A DNA stretch of 64,000 bases, taken from positions 186,001 through 250,000 of the forward strand of contig JAFUGA010000018.1 of the NCBI GenBank assembly GCA_017469625.1. The letters are read 5' to 3'. The notes below the pieces were generated by a model that did no database searches, had not been told where the DNA came from, and was given only the letters and a program-made list of their open reading frames with translations. How positions within the stretch are numbered: the first letter of the stretch is position 1; the number at the start of each line of letters is the position of its first letter. This document shows positions 16,637 through 24,972 of this stretch, one piece after another. The translations under genes and the position numbers were made by a program. Origin of the DNA: Bacteroidales bacterium. Lineage in GTDB: Bacteria; Bacteroidota; Bacteroidia; Bacteroidales; P3.

Positions 16637-18055
16637 TTATAGGTTAAACTCTCCTTTTTCTATAACTTTTAATAAATCTCCTATTTTTTCTGCTGCAACA
16701 TTTTTTGCCAAAATCTTGTTGTTTTTATCCAATATATATATAACAGGAGTTTTTTCTATATCAAAGTATTCGTGCCAATCGTAATTTGCGTATAATCCAT
16801 TCACATTTATCCAATTCATATTGTATTTCTTTATGAAAGTCTGCATATCGGAAATATCTCCTTCGGTATGAACAGCGTAAATTCCTACATTGTATATATC
16901 TTTATTGTCTTTGTACCACTCTGCTATTTTTGGCATTTCTACTGTACAGTGTCCGCATTCTACACTCCAAAAGATAAGTATTTTGTATTTGTTATTCATA
17001 GAAGAAAGACTATGCCAAGTAGAATTATCATCTGTTTCTGGGCAAGCCAAATCTGGAACGTATTTTCCTATAAGAATGTTTTTCCATTTGTTTGCACGTT
17101 CTATGTTCATATCCAAATCAGATGGGTGAAACCAAGTTACTCTTCCTGTTTTAAAATACTTATCTACCATGTGTACATATACAGCATCGTGTCCCATAAC
17201 ATTGTCTAACAAATATCTTCGTGTAATATCATTTATAAAATACTTCTCCATTTCTTTGTTATCCTTGCATTCGTTTATAAGAGAATCTGCATAATATATT
17301 ATGGTATCAACTTTTTCATATTTCATTACATCATTCCAATAGGCTTCATAAAATCTTGAAAACACACCTTTAGGAGTTCTTAACAGTCCTTCGCAAGTCA
17401 AATCTATATTATCAAAATAATGCCTTTTTACATAGTTCCATTGTATTTTTTGCATAGCAGAAGAATCCACTACTCCATCTTCTTTATATATCTTTTCAAA
17501 CTCAGGAAGTTTTATAGCAAGACTTGATTTTAATACTTTAGTGAGAAAATGTTGCGGATATTTGTTCATAAAATCTTCTTTCAAAGAATCGCTTTCTATT
17601 TTCAAATCATTGAGTTTTCTATCGTACTCTTCTTTTGACGATGCTTCTTTGGAAAGAGATTGAAATATAGCAGTATGTTTGTTTGACTTTTTTATATAAT
17701 CCAAATATATTTGTTCGTCTTTAGAACCTTTTACTATAAGATTATTTACCCAATCCTCATCTGTGGTTTTGAAAGTCATATTTTGAGAATCTGTAACTAT
17801 AAATTCACAAAACTTTCCTTTCTTGTTTGAAAAGAAGTAAATACCTTGTTTTAGTGTTTCTTTCTTGTTTGAAAAGGAAAACTTACCACTCTTATTTATA
17901 GAAGTATCTAACGCAAACGTTCCTCCCATATAATACTGTCCAAGTATGACAGTGTCATCTGTAGAGTTTTTAACCTCAAACCTTATATTATACTGTGCAT
18001 AAGAAGAGGATAAAAAAGCAAATAAAACTATGGCTAATAAACTAATTCTCTTCAT
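16637..18055 (-). CDS. TlpA-like thioredoxin-fold protein (paralogue)
   Basis: The 472-residue protein has a signal peptide (MKRISLLAIVLFAFLSSSYAQ), a DUF4369-like start (YNIRFEVKNSTDDTVILGQYY), a helical DUF5106-like middle and a C-terminal thioredoxin domain with CGHC in the segment SVECGHCTVEMPKIA, then EKTPVIYILDKNNKIL. It probably reduces or exchanges disulfides in the periplasm. Its start overlaps the end of the binding-protein gene by 14 bp, so the three genes are one operon. Confidence 0.87.
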   Translation of the reverse strand: MKRISLLAIVLFAFLSSSYAQYNIRFEVKNSTDDTVILGQYYMGGTFALDTSINKSGKFSFSNKKETLKQGIYFFSNKKGKFCEFIVTDSQNMTFKTTDEDWVNNLIVKGSKDEQIYLDYIKKSNKHTAIFQSLSKEASSKEEYDRKLNDLKIESDSLKEDFMNKYPQHFLTKVLKSSLAIKLPEFEKIYKEDGVVDSSAMQKIQWNYVKRHYFDNIDLTCEGLLRTPKGVFSRFYEAYWNDVMKYEKVDTIIYYADSLINECKDNKEMEKYFINDITRRYLLDNVMGHDAVYVHMVDKYFKTGRVTWFHPSDLDMNIERANKWKNILIGKYVPDLACPETDDNSTWHSLSSMNNKYKILIFWSVECGHCTVEMPKIAEWYKDNKDIYNVGIYAVHTEGDISDMQTFIKKYNMNWINVNGLYANYDWHEYFDIEKTPVIYILDKNNKILAKNVAAEKIGDLLKVIEKGEFNL

Positions 18056-18926
18056 AACTTTGTATTGTGTTTCTTATAAATTTTATTGCGTCTAAATTTC
18101 TTGGAGATAATTCTAACAACATATCCTTATCTATTCCTATTACTTTATTGTTTTTTAGTGCTGACATATTTTGATATACAGGTTTTGAAAGGAACTCTTC
18201 TTTTGCTTTGGAATAAACAAAGATATATTCAGGGTCTTCTCTTACAATATCGGCACGAACAACACTTTTACTCTTATAATTCTTTGCTATATTATTTACT
18301 CCTGCTATTCTCATTATATCTCCAAAAAGATGGTCTTTTGTTGCAGTTATATCTTCACCACCATAACCTGCAAACCTCATAGCAAAATACACTCTTGGGC
18401 TTGGTTTCAAAGGTTTGGCTTCTATTTCTGCTATTTCTTTTTTATATTCTTTTATTATGTTTTCTACTTCACTTTGTTTATTAAACACTTCGCCTAAAAG
18501 TGTAATAGCAGGATAAATATCGCTTACTTTATTACCTCCTCTAAATAGAACTGTAGATATACCTTTTTCTTCCAACCAATCAAGCCATTTTTTTGGTATA
18601 TGAGTTTCGGCTAATACTAAATCGGGTTGAAGAGTCTTTATTATGTTTGTATCCAACAAATACGCCATACCAACATCTGGTTTTTGCAACATATCTTCTG
18701 GGTAGTTACAAAGAGAGTTTCTACCTACAATCTTATCTTGTAATCCCAACTTGTACATCCATTCTCCCATAGAAGAAGACAAACATACTACTTTGTTGTA
18801 GTTGTCTTGCTTCAGTTGTACAACTCTTTCTTTCTGGTCAGTAATTTCTCTGTACTTTTCTTTCTTACAAGAATATGCTAAAACAAGACATAATCCTAAA
18901 CTTACAATCAGATAAACTCTTTTCAT
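18042..18926 (-). CDS. Periplasmic-binding lipoprotein of the iron-chelate/cobalamin type
   Basis: The 294-residue protein has a lipoprotein signal (lipobox LAYSC) and the two-lobe fold of class III binding proteins: RVVQLKQDNYNKVVCLSSS, VGRNSLCNYPEDM, LQPDLVLAETH, then PRVYFAMRFAGYGGEDITA and VREDPEYIFVYSKA. Such proteins feed metal-chelate or cobalamin ABC importers, but no permease or ATPase is present here. First gene of an operon with two TlpA-like proteins, which hints at metal or haem handling linked to redox chemistry. The ligand is unknown. Confidence 0.85.
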   Translation of the reverse strand: MKRVYLIVSLGLCLVLAYSCKKEKYREITDQKERVVQLKQDNYNKVVCLSSSMGEWMYKLGLQDKIVGRNSLCNYPEDMLQKPDVGMAYLLDTNIIKTLQPDLVLAETHIPKKWLDWLEEKGISTVLFRGGNKVSDIYPAITLLGEVFNKQSEVENIIKEYKKEIAEIEAKPLKPSPRVYFAMRFAGYGGEDITATKDHLFGDIMRIAGVNNIAKNYKSKSVVRADIVREDPEYIFVYSKAKEEFLSKPVYQNMSALKNNKVIGIDKDMLLELSPRNLDAIKFIRNTIQSYEEN

Positions 18927-18973
18927 TTTTCTTAAATTTTATTATATAACGTAAAACAAAGAAAAAAAATGTG

Positions 18974-18981
18974 TATCTTTG
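18974..18981 (+). promoter_or_regulatory. -7 promoter element of the deoxyhypusine-synthase-like gene
   Basis: TATCTTTG matches the TAnnTTTG box and is placed for transcription from about 18988, 30 bp before the start codon. No good TTTG box is visible at -33. Confidence 0.5.
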
Positions 18982-19017
18982 CAAAAATTTAAACATTTAA
19001 TATAAAAAATATTCAAA

Positions 19018-20040
19018 ATGGAAAAAAGAGACTTATTAAATGAAACCATTAAACATGTAGATATTAAGAAGATAAACTCTACAGAAATCATTGATGCTAT
19101 GCGTGATATGTCTTTTGCTTCAAGAGATACAGCCAACGCAGCAGATATTTTAGAAAGAATGATGGAAGATAAATCATGCTCTACTATTCTTACACTTGCA
19201 GGTAGTACTTCTGCTGCAGGTTGTATGCAAGTCTATGTAGATATGGTTAAAAACAATATGATAGATTGTATAGTTTCTACAGGTGCTTCTATTATTGATA
19301 TGGATTTGTTTGAAGCCTTAGGTTTTAAACACTATAAAGGAACTCCTTTTATAGATGATATGACACTAAGAGATAACTATGTAGATAGAATATACGATAC
19401 TTTTATAGACGAAGAAGAATTGCAGATATGCGACCGTACTGTTAAGGAAATAGCAGACAAATTGGAACCAAGACCATATTCTTCTCGTGAATTTATATAT
19501 GAAATAGGTAAATGGTTATCTGAAGGTAATTCTGTAAAGAAAGATTCTTTGATACAAGTATGTTATGAGAACAATGTACCTATTTTCTGTCCTGCTTTCT
19601 CAGATTGTTCTGCTGGTTTTGGACTTGTTATGCACCAAGTAGCAAACCCAGATAAACACGTAAGTATAGATTCTGTAAAAGACTTCTTAGAACTTACTAA
19701 CATTAAAATAGCAGCAGGAACAACAGGTTTGTTTATGATAGGAGGTGGAACACCTAAAAACTTTGCTCAAGATACAGTAGTATGTGCAGAAGTTTTAGGA
19801 CACGAAGTAGATATGCACAAATACGCTGTACAGATAACTGTTGCAGATGTTAGAGATGGTGCTTGCTCTTCTTCTACTTTGAAAGAAGCAGGTTCATGGG
19901 GAAAAGTTTCTCCTATGTATGAACAAATGGTTTATGCAGAAGCAACTACCGTTTTACCTTTGATAGCATCTTATGTTTATCATAAGGGAGAATGGAAAAA
20001 CAGAGAAAAGAGAGAATTCACAAAATTGTTTCTTAAATAA
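19018..20040 (+). CDS. Deoxyhypusine synthase family protein
   Basis: The 340-residue protein has the NAD-binding DHS fold: TLAGSTSAAGCMQVYVDMV, ISTGASIIDMD-like IVSTGASIIDMD, VPIFCPAFSDCSAGFGL, and the active-site segment GSWGKVSPM with Lys296 at the position that forms the enzyme intermediate in eukaryotic deoxyhypusine synthase. Bacteria lack eIF5A, so the real substrate must differ. Bacterial relatives are thought to act in polyamine (homospermidine-type) metabolism. It is monocistronic, divergent from the binding-lipoprotein operon, and ends in a shared terminator. Confidence 0.88.
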   Translation: MEKRDLLNETIKHVDIKKINSTEIIDAMRDMSFASRDTANAADILERMMEDKSCSTILTLAGSTSAAGCMQVYVDMVKNNMIDCIVSTGASIIDMDLFEALGFKHYKGTPFIDDMTLRDNYVDRIYDTFIDEEELQICDRTVKEIADKLEPRPYSSREFIYEIGKWLSEGNSVKKDSLIQVCYENNVPIFCPAFSDCSAGFGLVMHQVANPDKHVSIDSVKDFLELTNIKIAAGTTGLFMIGGGTPKNFAQDTVVCAEVLGHEVDMHKYAVQITVADVRDGACSSSTLKEAGSWGKVSPMYEQMVYAEATTVLPLIASYVYHKGEWKNREKREFTKLFLK

Positions 20041-20065
20041 GATTTTATCTTTATAACTTAAAAAG

Positions 20066-20103
20066 AAAATACCTTAAGTCTTATGTGGCTTAAGGTATTT
20101 TTC
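20066..20103. terminator. Bidirectional terminator between the DHS-like gene and clpB
   Basis: AAAATACCTTAAG (20066-20078) and CTTAAGGTATTTT (20089-20101) form a 13-bp perfect stem with a 10-nt loop, flanked by A and T runs that serve both strands. Confidence 0.85.
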
Positions 20104-20113
20104 TGCTATATGA

Positions 20114-22276
20114 TTACTTTACTAATTTAAATACAAGTTCATCGTTCTTACAATCCATCAAAACTTTAGTATTCTCAAACATATCTCCATTTATAAGAAG
20201 CATAGATAGTTTGTTTGTTACCAATCTTTGTATTGCTCTTTTGACAGGTCTTGCCCCTAATAGTGGGTCATAACCTTGCTGAGCCAAATAATCTATAGCC
20301 TCTGTTGTAGGTTCAAGTGTTATCTTCTTTTCTTTCAAAGTAGAAAGTAATCTTTGCATTTGCAACTGAACTATCTCTCTTATCTGTGTAGCGAATAGAG
20401 GTTTAAATACTACTATCTCATCTATTCTGTTTAGAAACTCTGGTCGTATAGATTTTTTCAACATCTCTTTTACTTGACTTTCTGCTTTAGTCCAATAAGA
20501 GTTTATATCATCTTTATGTTCCTCTATTGCTTGTTGAAGATATTCGCTACCAAGGTTTGAAGTCATTATTATTATAGTGTTCTTAAAATCTACCAATCTA
20601 CCTTTTCCGTCTGTCAATCTACCGTCTTCCAAAACTTGCAACAAGATATTGAATACATCTGGGTGGGCTTTCTCTATCTCGTCCAAAAGAACTATAGAAT
20701 AAGGTTTTCTTCTTACGGCTTCGGTCAATTGACCCCCTTCTTCATAACCTACATATCCCGGAGGTGCTCCTATAAGTCTGGAAACAGAGTATCGTTCTTG
20801 GTATTCGGACATATCTATTCTTATCATCATATTTTCATCATCAAACAACAACTCTGCTAAAGCCCTTGCCAACTCTGTTTTTCCTACTCCTGTAGAACCC
20901 AAGAATGCAAACGAACCTATAGGTTTCTTTGGGTCATTCAAACCAGAACGACTTCTTCTTATGGCATTGGCTATGGCTTCTATGGCTTCGTCTTGTCCTA
21001 TTACTCTTTTCTTAAGTTCGTCTTCAAGATGTATAAGTTTATCTTTCTCACTTGTCATCATACGAGTAACAGGTATTCCTGTCCAACGAGAAACGACTTC
21101 TGCAACATGGTTTTCATCTACTTCCTCTGTTATCATAGCATTACCGTTTTGTAGCATAAGAAGTTTTTGTTTGTAATCCTCTAAGTTCTTTTCTGCTGTA
21201 GGTATGCTACTATAACGTATTTCTGCTACTTTTGCATAATCTCCATCTCTCTCTTTCTCTTTTGCCAAAGTCTTCAAAGATTCTATTCTTTTTACTTCTT
21301 CTTGCATAGAATCCACAAGCACTTTCTCGTTTTTCCATTGAGAAGTAAGAGACTCTTTTTCTTTCTTCAGTTCGTTTATTTCCTTAGTCAATTGTTCTAC
21401 TTTCTGTGTATCGTTCTCCTTTTTTATGGCTACACGTTCTATTTCCAATTGTCTAAGTTTTCTCTCTACTTCATCTATTTCCTCTGGTGAAGAATCTATT
21501 TCCATACGAAGTTTTGCTGCTGCCTCGTCTATTAGGTCTATGGCTTTGTCTGGCAAAAAACGTGAAGTAATATATCTGTTTGACATCTCAGCTGCTGCTA
21601 TTATGGCTGCATCTTTTATTCTTACGTGATGATGTACTTCATATTTTTCTTTCAAACCTCTAAGTATAGAGATAGTATCTTCAACCGTTGGTTCATCTAC
21701 CATAACCATCTGAAACCTACGCTCAAGGGCTTTATCTTTTTCAAAATATTTCTGATATTCATCTAAAGTCGTTGCACCTATTGCCCTTAATTCTCCTCTG
21801 GCAAGAGCAGGCTTCAAAATGTTTGCAGCGTCCATAGCACCTTCTCCACCACCTGCACCTACAAGAGTATGAATTTCATCTATGAAAAGAATAACATCTC
21901 CATTGGATTTTATAACATCATTTACTACTCCTTTCAACCTCTCTTCAAACTCTCCTTTATACTTTGCTCCAGCAACCAATGCACCCATATCCAATGAATA
22001 AATCTTCTTTTGTTTTAGGTTTTCAGGTACATCGTTGGCAAATATTCTTTGTGCAAGTCCTTCTGCAATAGCGGTTTTACCTACTCCAGGTTCTCCTACT
22101 AAAACAGGATTATTTTTTGTTCTACGAGAAAGAATTTGCAATACTCTTCTTATCTCGTCATCTCTACCTATAACAGGGTCAAGTTTGTTTTGCTTTGCCC
22201 TTTCTATCAAATTGATGGCAAACCTCTCCAAATTAGGATACTTATTGTTTGCTGTGTTATTATTTATATTTTCCAT
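20114..22276 (-). CDS. clpB: ClpB-type AAA+ disaggregase lacking the N-terminal domain
   Basis: ClpB pulls proteins out of aggregates with DnaK. Both AAA+ modules are complete: GEPGVGKT with [13 protein letters not shown], and GSTGVGKT with [12 protein letters not shown], and a coiled-coil middle domain (about residues 255-370) lies between them. The protein has about 720 residues. The usual N-terminal domain (about 150 residues) is absent: it starts directly at the segment [15 protein letters not shown], just before [14 protein letters not shown]. Start 22276 is preferred over a Met 20 codons upstream, which adds a non-homologous stretch. No remnant of the N domain is found upstream. Comparable short forms arise by internal initiation in other bacteria. 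Confidence 0.93.
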   Translation of the reverse strand: MENINNNTANNKYPNLERFAINLIERAKQNKLDPVIGRDDEIRRVLQILSRRTKNNPVLVGEPGVGKTAIAEGLAQRIFANDVPENLKQKKIYSLDMGALVAGAKYKGEFEERLKGVVNDVIKSNGDVILFIDEIHTLVGAGGGEGAMDAANILKPALARGELRAIGATTLDEYQKYFEKDKALERRFQMVMVDEPTVEDTISILRGLKEKYEVHHHVRIKDAAIIAAAEMSNRYITSRFLPDKAIDLIDEAAAKLRMEIDSSPEEIDEVERKLRQLEIERVAIKKENDTQKVEQLTKEINELKKEKESLTSQWKNEKVLVDSMQEEVKRIESLKTLAKEKERDGDYAKVAEIRYSSIPTAEKNLEDYKQKLLMLQNGNAMITEEVDENHVAEVVSRWTGIPVTRMMTSEKDKLIHLEDELKKRVIGQDEAIEAIANAIRRSRSGLNDPKKPIGSFAFLGSTGVGKTELARALAELLFDDENMMIRIDMSEYQERYSVSRLIGAPPGYVGYEEGGQLTEAVRRKPYSIVLLDEIEKAHPDVFNILLQVLEDGRLTDGKGRLVDFKNTIIIMTSNLGSEYLQQAIEEHKDDINSYWTKAESQVKEMLKKSIRPEFLNRIDEIVVFKPLFATQIREIVQLQMQRLLSTLKEKKITLEPTTEAIDYLAQQGYDPLLGARPVKRAIQRLVTNKLSMLLINGDMFENTKVLMDCKNDELVFKLVK

Positions 22277-22669
22277 AATCTTTCTATTTTTTCGTTTTAA
22301 TACCACATTCGCAAAAACCATACAACACAATACCAAAATGACAAAAAGTCTTATAATACCTCCTTTTTATGACAAAACTTCTTTATAATCAGTCATATTG
22401 ACATAAAAATATATAATAAAGTTACAAAATAAAGAAACTTTGTTTAATTTTTCAAACGAGATATAATAATGAATAACTAAAGAGTAATAAAATTCTTGTA
22501 ATAAAAAAGCAAAACAATGTTAGATATTTTGTTATCATCTAATTAGAATATATTTTTATTCCTTCATATACAAGTAATAGCAAATTAAAGATTGATTTCT
22601 TCTCTTATTCTCATAAAAACAATTATCTTTGCAAGCAGTGTTTATAAACAAAATACTTTTATAAGTATC
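22277..22669. other. Divergent intergenic region between clpB and the VOC gene
   Basis: This AT-rich gap holds the upstream region of clpB on the left and a TATCTTTG -7 box for the VOC gene at 22624-22631. A GAAACTTTG stretch at 22434 followed 21 bp later by AACGAG looks like two decayed units of the 21-bp repeat family, which is weak evidence. No heat-shock operator (CIRCE) was seen. Confidence 0.35.
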
Positions 22670-23032
22670 ATGCGTTTGAAAAATTTTCTTATAACTGTTT
22701 AGGACATACAAAGAGCAAAGAAGTTTTACAGAGATTTGTTTGGCTTGGAGGTTTTGACGGATTATGATGGTAATGTGGTACTGTCTGAAGGTTTAGTTTT
22801 GCAAGATAAAAAGATTTGGAAGAAATTTCTAAATCGGGATATTATTTCTGAAAACAACTCTTGTGAATTATATTTTGAAGAGGAAGATTTAAGGGGTTTT
22901 ATTTTGAAATTAGAAAATTTGTATCCTCAAATACAATATGTTAATAAACTTATGAAACACTCTTGGGGACAAGAAGTTATCCGTTTTTATGATTTAGACG
23001 GCAACCTTATAGAAGTCGGAACTCCTGTGTAA
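22670..23032 (+). pseudogene. Glyoxalase/VOC-family gene with an in-frame amber codon
   Basis: From the ATG at 22670 the frame reads MRLKNFLITV, then TAG (22700-22702), then DIQRAKKFYRDLFGLEVL and on to NLIEVGTPV at 23032. The whole is a normal 120-residue VOC-superfamily protein (metal-binding betaalphabetabetabeta fold) in which one codon, probably GAG or AAG, has become a stop. The TATCTTTG promoter box at 22624-22631 supports the start at 22670. Only a TTG at 22736 could restart translation, and that would lose the first strand. TAG ends several intact genes here, so read-through is unlikely. Confidence 0.75.
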
Positions 23033-23067
23033 AAAACAAAACTTTTTCTATTTCACTATAAACTTTT

Positions 23068-23677
23068 AGATTACATAAAGATAAAACAAAAACTTTATTT
23101 CATTTTCTCAAAACAATCATTTTAATTTTCTATCCTCTAATTGAATATTTCTACTACATGGCTTTACCTTTACAAAACTTAATTTTTAGAATTTATAACA
23201 AAAATTTAGTGTTCTAAAAGTCGGTTAAGTATTCTAAAAGAATAGTTTTACTATTCTAAAACACTTTTTTTCAGACTTAAAATAAGACTTTAGAACAGAG
23301 AAACAATACTAAACTGTTCTAAATTTCCACTTTTTAACATTTTTACAAAGTTTTCACCACCCTTTTACAAATATTTTTAACACAAAATAACATTATAATT
23401 CTATTATATAAAGTTGCTATAATATATAACAAAACATACTTTCCACGAAACTTTGTTTTAATTTTCTAAAACAAAGAAAGAGATTTCTAAAACTTTGTTT
23501 CGTAAAATTAAAACAAAGAGATGGAATTCTAAAACGAAGTTCTACGAAATTAAAACAAAGTTTCGTCAATGTAGAATAAAGTTTTAGAAAAATAAAACAA
23601 AGAGATAGAAATCTAAAACAAAGTTCTACGAAATTAAAACGAAGTTTTAGAAAATTAGAATAAGGTTTTATTGTAAA
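23068..23677. repeat. 21-bp unit array 3 (longest)
   Basis: This array fills almost the whole gap between the convergent VOC and prsW genes with about 29 units in one register. Clear unit starts (AAAAC, GAAAC, ATAAC, AAAAG or AGAAT) fall at 23174, 23195, 23216, 23258, 23279, 23300, 23321, 23426, 23447, 23468, 23489, 23510, 23531, 23552, 23573, 23594, 23615, 23636 and 23657. One unit starts a base early (23236). The left half is the TTCTAAAA-rich module, the right half the AAAACAAAG-rich module. A 19-bp inverted repeat begins CGAAACTTTG near 23446 and ends near 23567. Confidence 0.88.
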
Positions 23678-23679
23678 AA

Positions 23680-24369
23680 TTATTTACCGAAAAGGTGGGA
23701 GATTTTGTCTTGTGCTAATTTTCTTAGGAAATTGCAGAACCAAACAAAACCTATAAAAATTATTGTACTAAAGCCTGTATCTAAATCACTTGCAAAGGCT
23801 ATTGTATCGTAAATACCATGTGCCAAGATTGGCATCAACAGTGCAAGAATAAAGTTTTTAACCTTATCTTTGTTAGAAAATTTATACAAAGCAAAATAAT
23901 AACCCATCAATACCGCAAAAAAGAAATGTGTAGGCACAGCAAACAAAGCCCTCATTATACCTGTTTGCAACCATGTATCTATATTGGAAAACAGATACAT
24001 AATATTTTTAAGGCAAGCAAAACCTAAACCTATGCATGTGGCATAAACTATTCCGTCAAACTTCTCATCAAAATAAGGATTCTTTCTTACGAAAATGTAT
24101 AATAATATAAACTTTGCAAGTTCTTCTGGTATGGCAGCAGAGAAAAAAGATGTTATAACAGAGTCTGTTACAGTGGCAAGATTGTCATTTATTTCAAGCA
24201 GACGAGAAAGTGGTATGGAAAAAGCAAAAGAAAATAGAACAGAAAGAAGACCAAAAACGAATGCTTTAATCAAATATTTTGGTGGTTCGGGTTGAATACT
24301 ATCCTTTCTTAAGATGTAAATCAAAAGAATAATTACAGGTAATACGGCTGCAAGGATTATAAAAAACAT
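23680..24369 (-). CDS. prsW: PrsW family intramembrane metalloprotease
   Basis: The 229-residue membrane protein shows PrsW motifs: IPEELAKFILLY (EExxK metal site), GLGFACLKNIMYLF, VPTHFFFAVLMGYYFALYK, and a final AHGIYDTIAF. PrsW cuts anti-sigma factors inside the membrane in Firmicutes; the target in Bacteroidetes is unknown. In motif 2 the usual Glu of the EN pair is Lys (LKN), which may alter activity. About eight hydrophobic segments are visible. It lies downstream of the hydrogenase operon but is separated from it by a terminator. Confidence 0.88.
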   Translation of the reverse strand: MFFIILAAVLPVIILLIYILRKDSIQPEPPKYLIKAFVFGLLSVLFSFAFSIPLSRLLEINDNLATVTDSVITSFFSAAIPEELAKFILLYIFVRKNPYFDEKFDGIVYATCIGLGFACLKNIMYLFSNIDTWLQTGIMRALFAVPTHFFFAVLMGYYFALYKFSNKDKVKNFILALLMPILAHGIYDTIAFASDLDTGFSTIIFIGFVWFCNFLRKLAQDKISHLFGK

Positions 24370-24404
24370 CTGTAAAACAAGTTTTTACGATAACATAATT
24401 TAAA

Positions 24405-24447
24405 TTAAAAAAGACAAAACACCCCTGTAGATTTTGAGTGCTTTGCC
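24405..24447 (-). terminator. Terminator of the hydrogenase operon
   Basis: On the minus strand GGCAAAGCACTC pairs over 12 positions (with G-T wobbles) with GGGTGTTTTGTC, followed by six T (A-run 24406-24412). It lies 14 bp past the hydC stop. Confidence 0.8.
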
Positions 24448-24460
24448 TTGTAGAAATATT

Positions 24461-24940
24461 CTAATCTTGGTATTCGTCCAAAATATCTTTTACTTTGTCT
24501 ATAGTTAGTTTTCCATAAACTTTATCTCCAACAAGTGCCACAGGAGCAAGACCACAAGCCCCTACACAACGAAGACAGTCCAATGAAAACTTACCATCAG
24601 GAGTTAGTTCGCCAATACCCACTCCAAGTTGTCTTTTAAACTCGTTCAGTATCTTTTCACTATCTCTTACATAACAAGCCGTACCCAAACACACTGAAAT
24701 AGGATATTTACCCTTTGGTTTCATGGAAAAGAAAGAATAAAAACTTACTATACCATATATTTGAGCCACAGGCATACGTATTTCTTCTGAAATAACTTCT
24801 TGAACTTCTTTTGGTAAATAACCAAATGTTCCTTGAACTTTGTGAAGAATATTTATTATCTCACCTTGTTTGTTTCCAAACGATGCACATATTTCTTTTA
24901 TCTTTTCTACTTTTGTGCTATTCAAACTTATTTTTGACAT
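24461..24940 (-). CDS. hydC: [FeFe]-hydrogenase NuoE-like subunit
   Basis: The 159-residue protein is a thioredoxin-like [2Fe-2S] subunit of the NuoE/HndA/HydC family, with the four cysteines in CLGTACYV and CLRCVGACGLAP. It passes electrons between the flavin subunit and the hydrogenase. The helical N-terminus (KEICASFGNKQGEIINILHKV) is typical. It is the last gene of the three-gene operon, 32 bp after hydA. Confidence 0.93.
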   Translation of the reverse strand: MSKISLNSTKVEKIKEICASFGNKQGEIINILHKVQGTFGYLPKEVQEVISEEIRMPVAQIYGIVSFYSFFSMKPKGKYPISVCLGTACYVRDSEKILNEFKRQLGVGIGELTPDGKFSLDCLRCVGACGLAPVALVGDKVYGKLTIDKVKDILDEYQD

Positions 24941-24972
24941 AAATCTTAAACTGTTTTTGAGTGTTAAAAACT

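Noticed and set aside
22700..22702. Reassigned TAG codon
   Set aside because: TAG ends several intact genes here (MATE, cdaA, the TonB-like gene), so it is an ordinary stop codon.
23068..23677. CRISPR array
   Set aside because: The regular spacing suggests one at first sight, but there are no unique spacers: every 21-bp unit is itself a variant of the repeat, and no cas genes are near.
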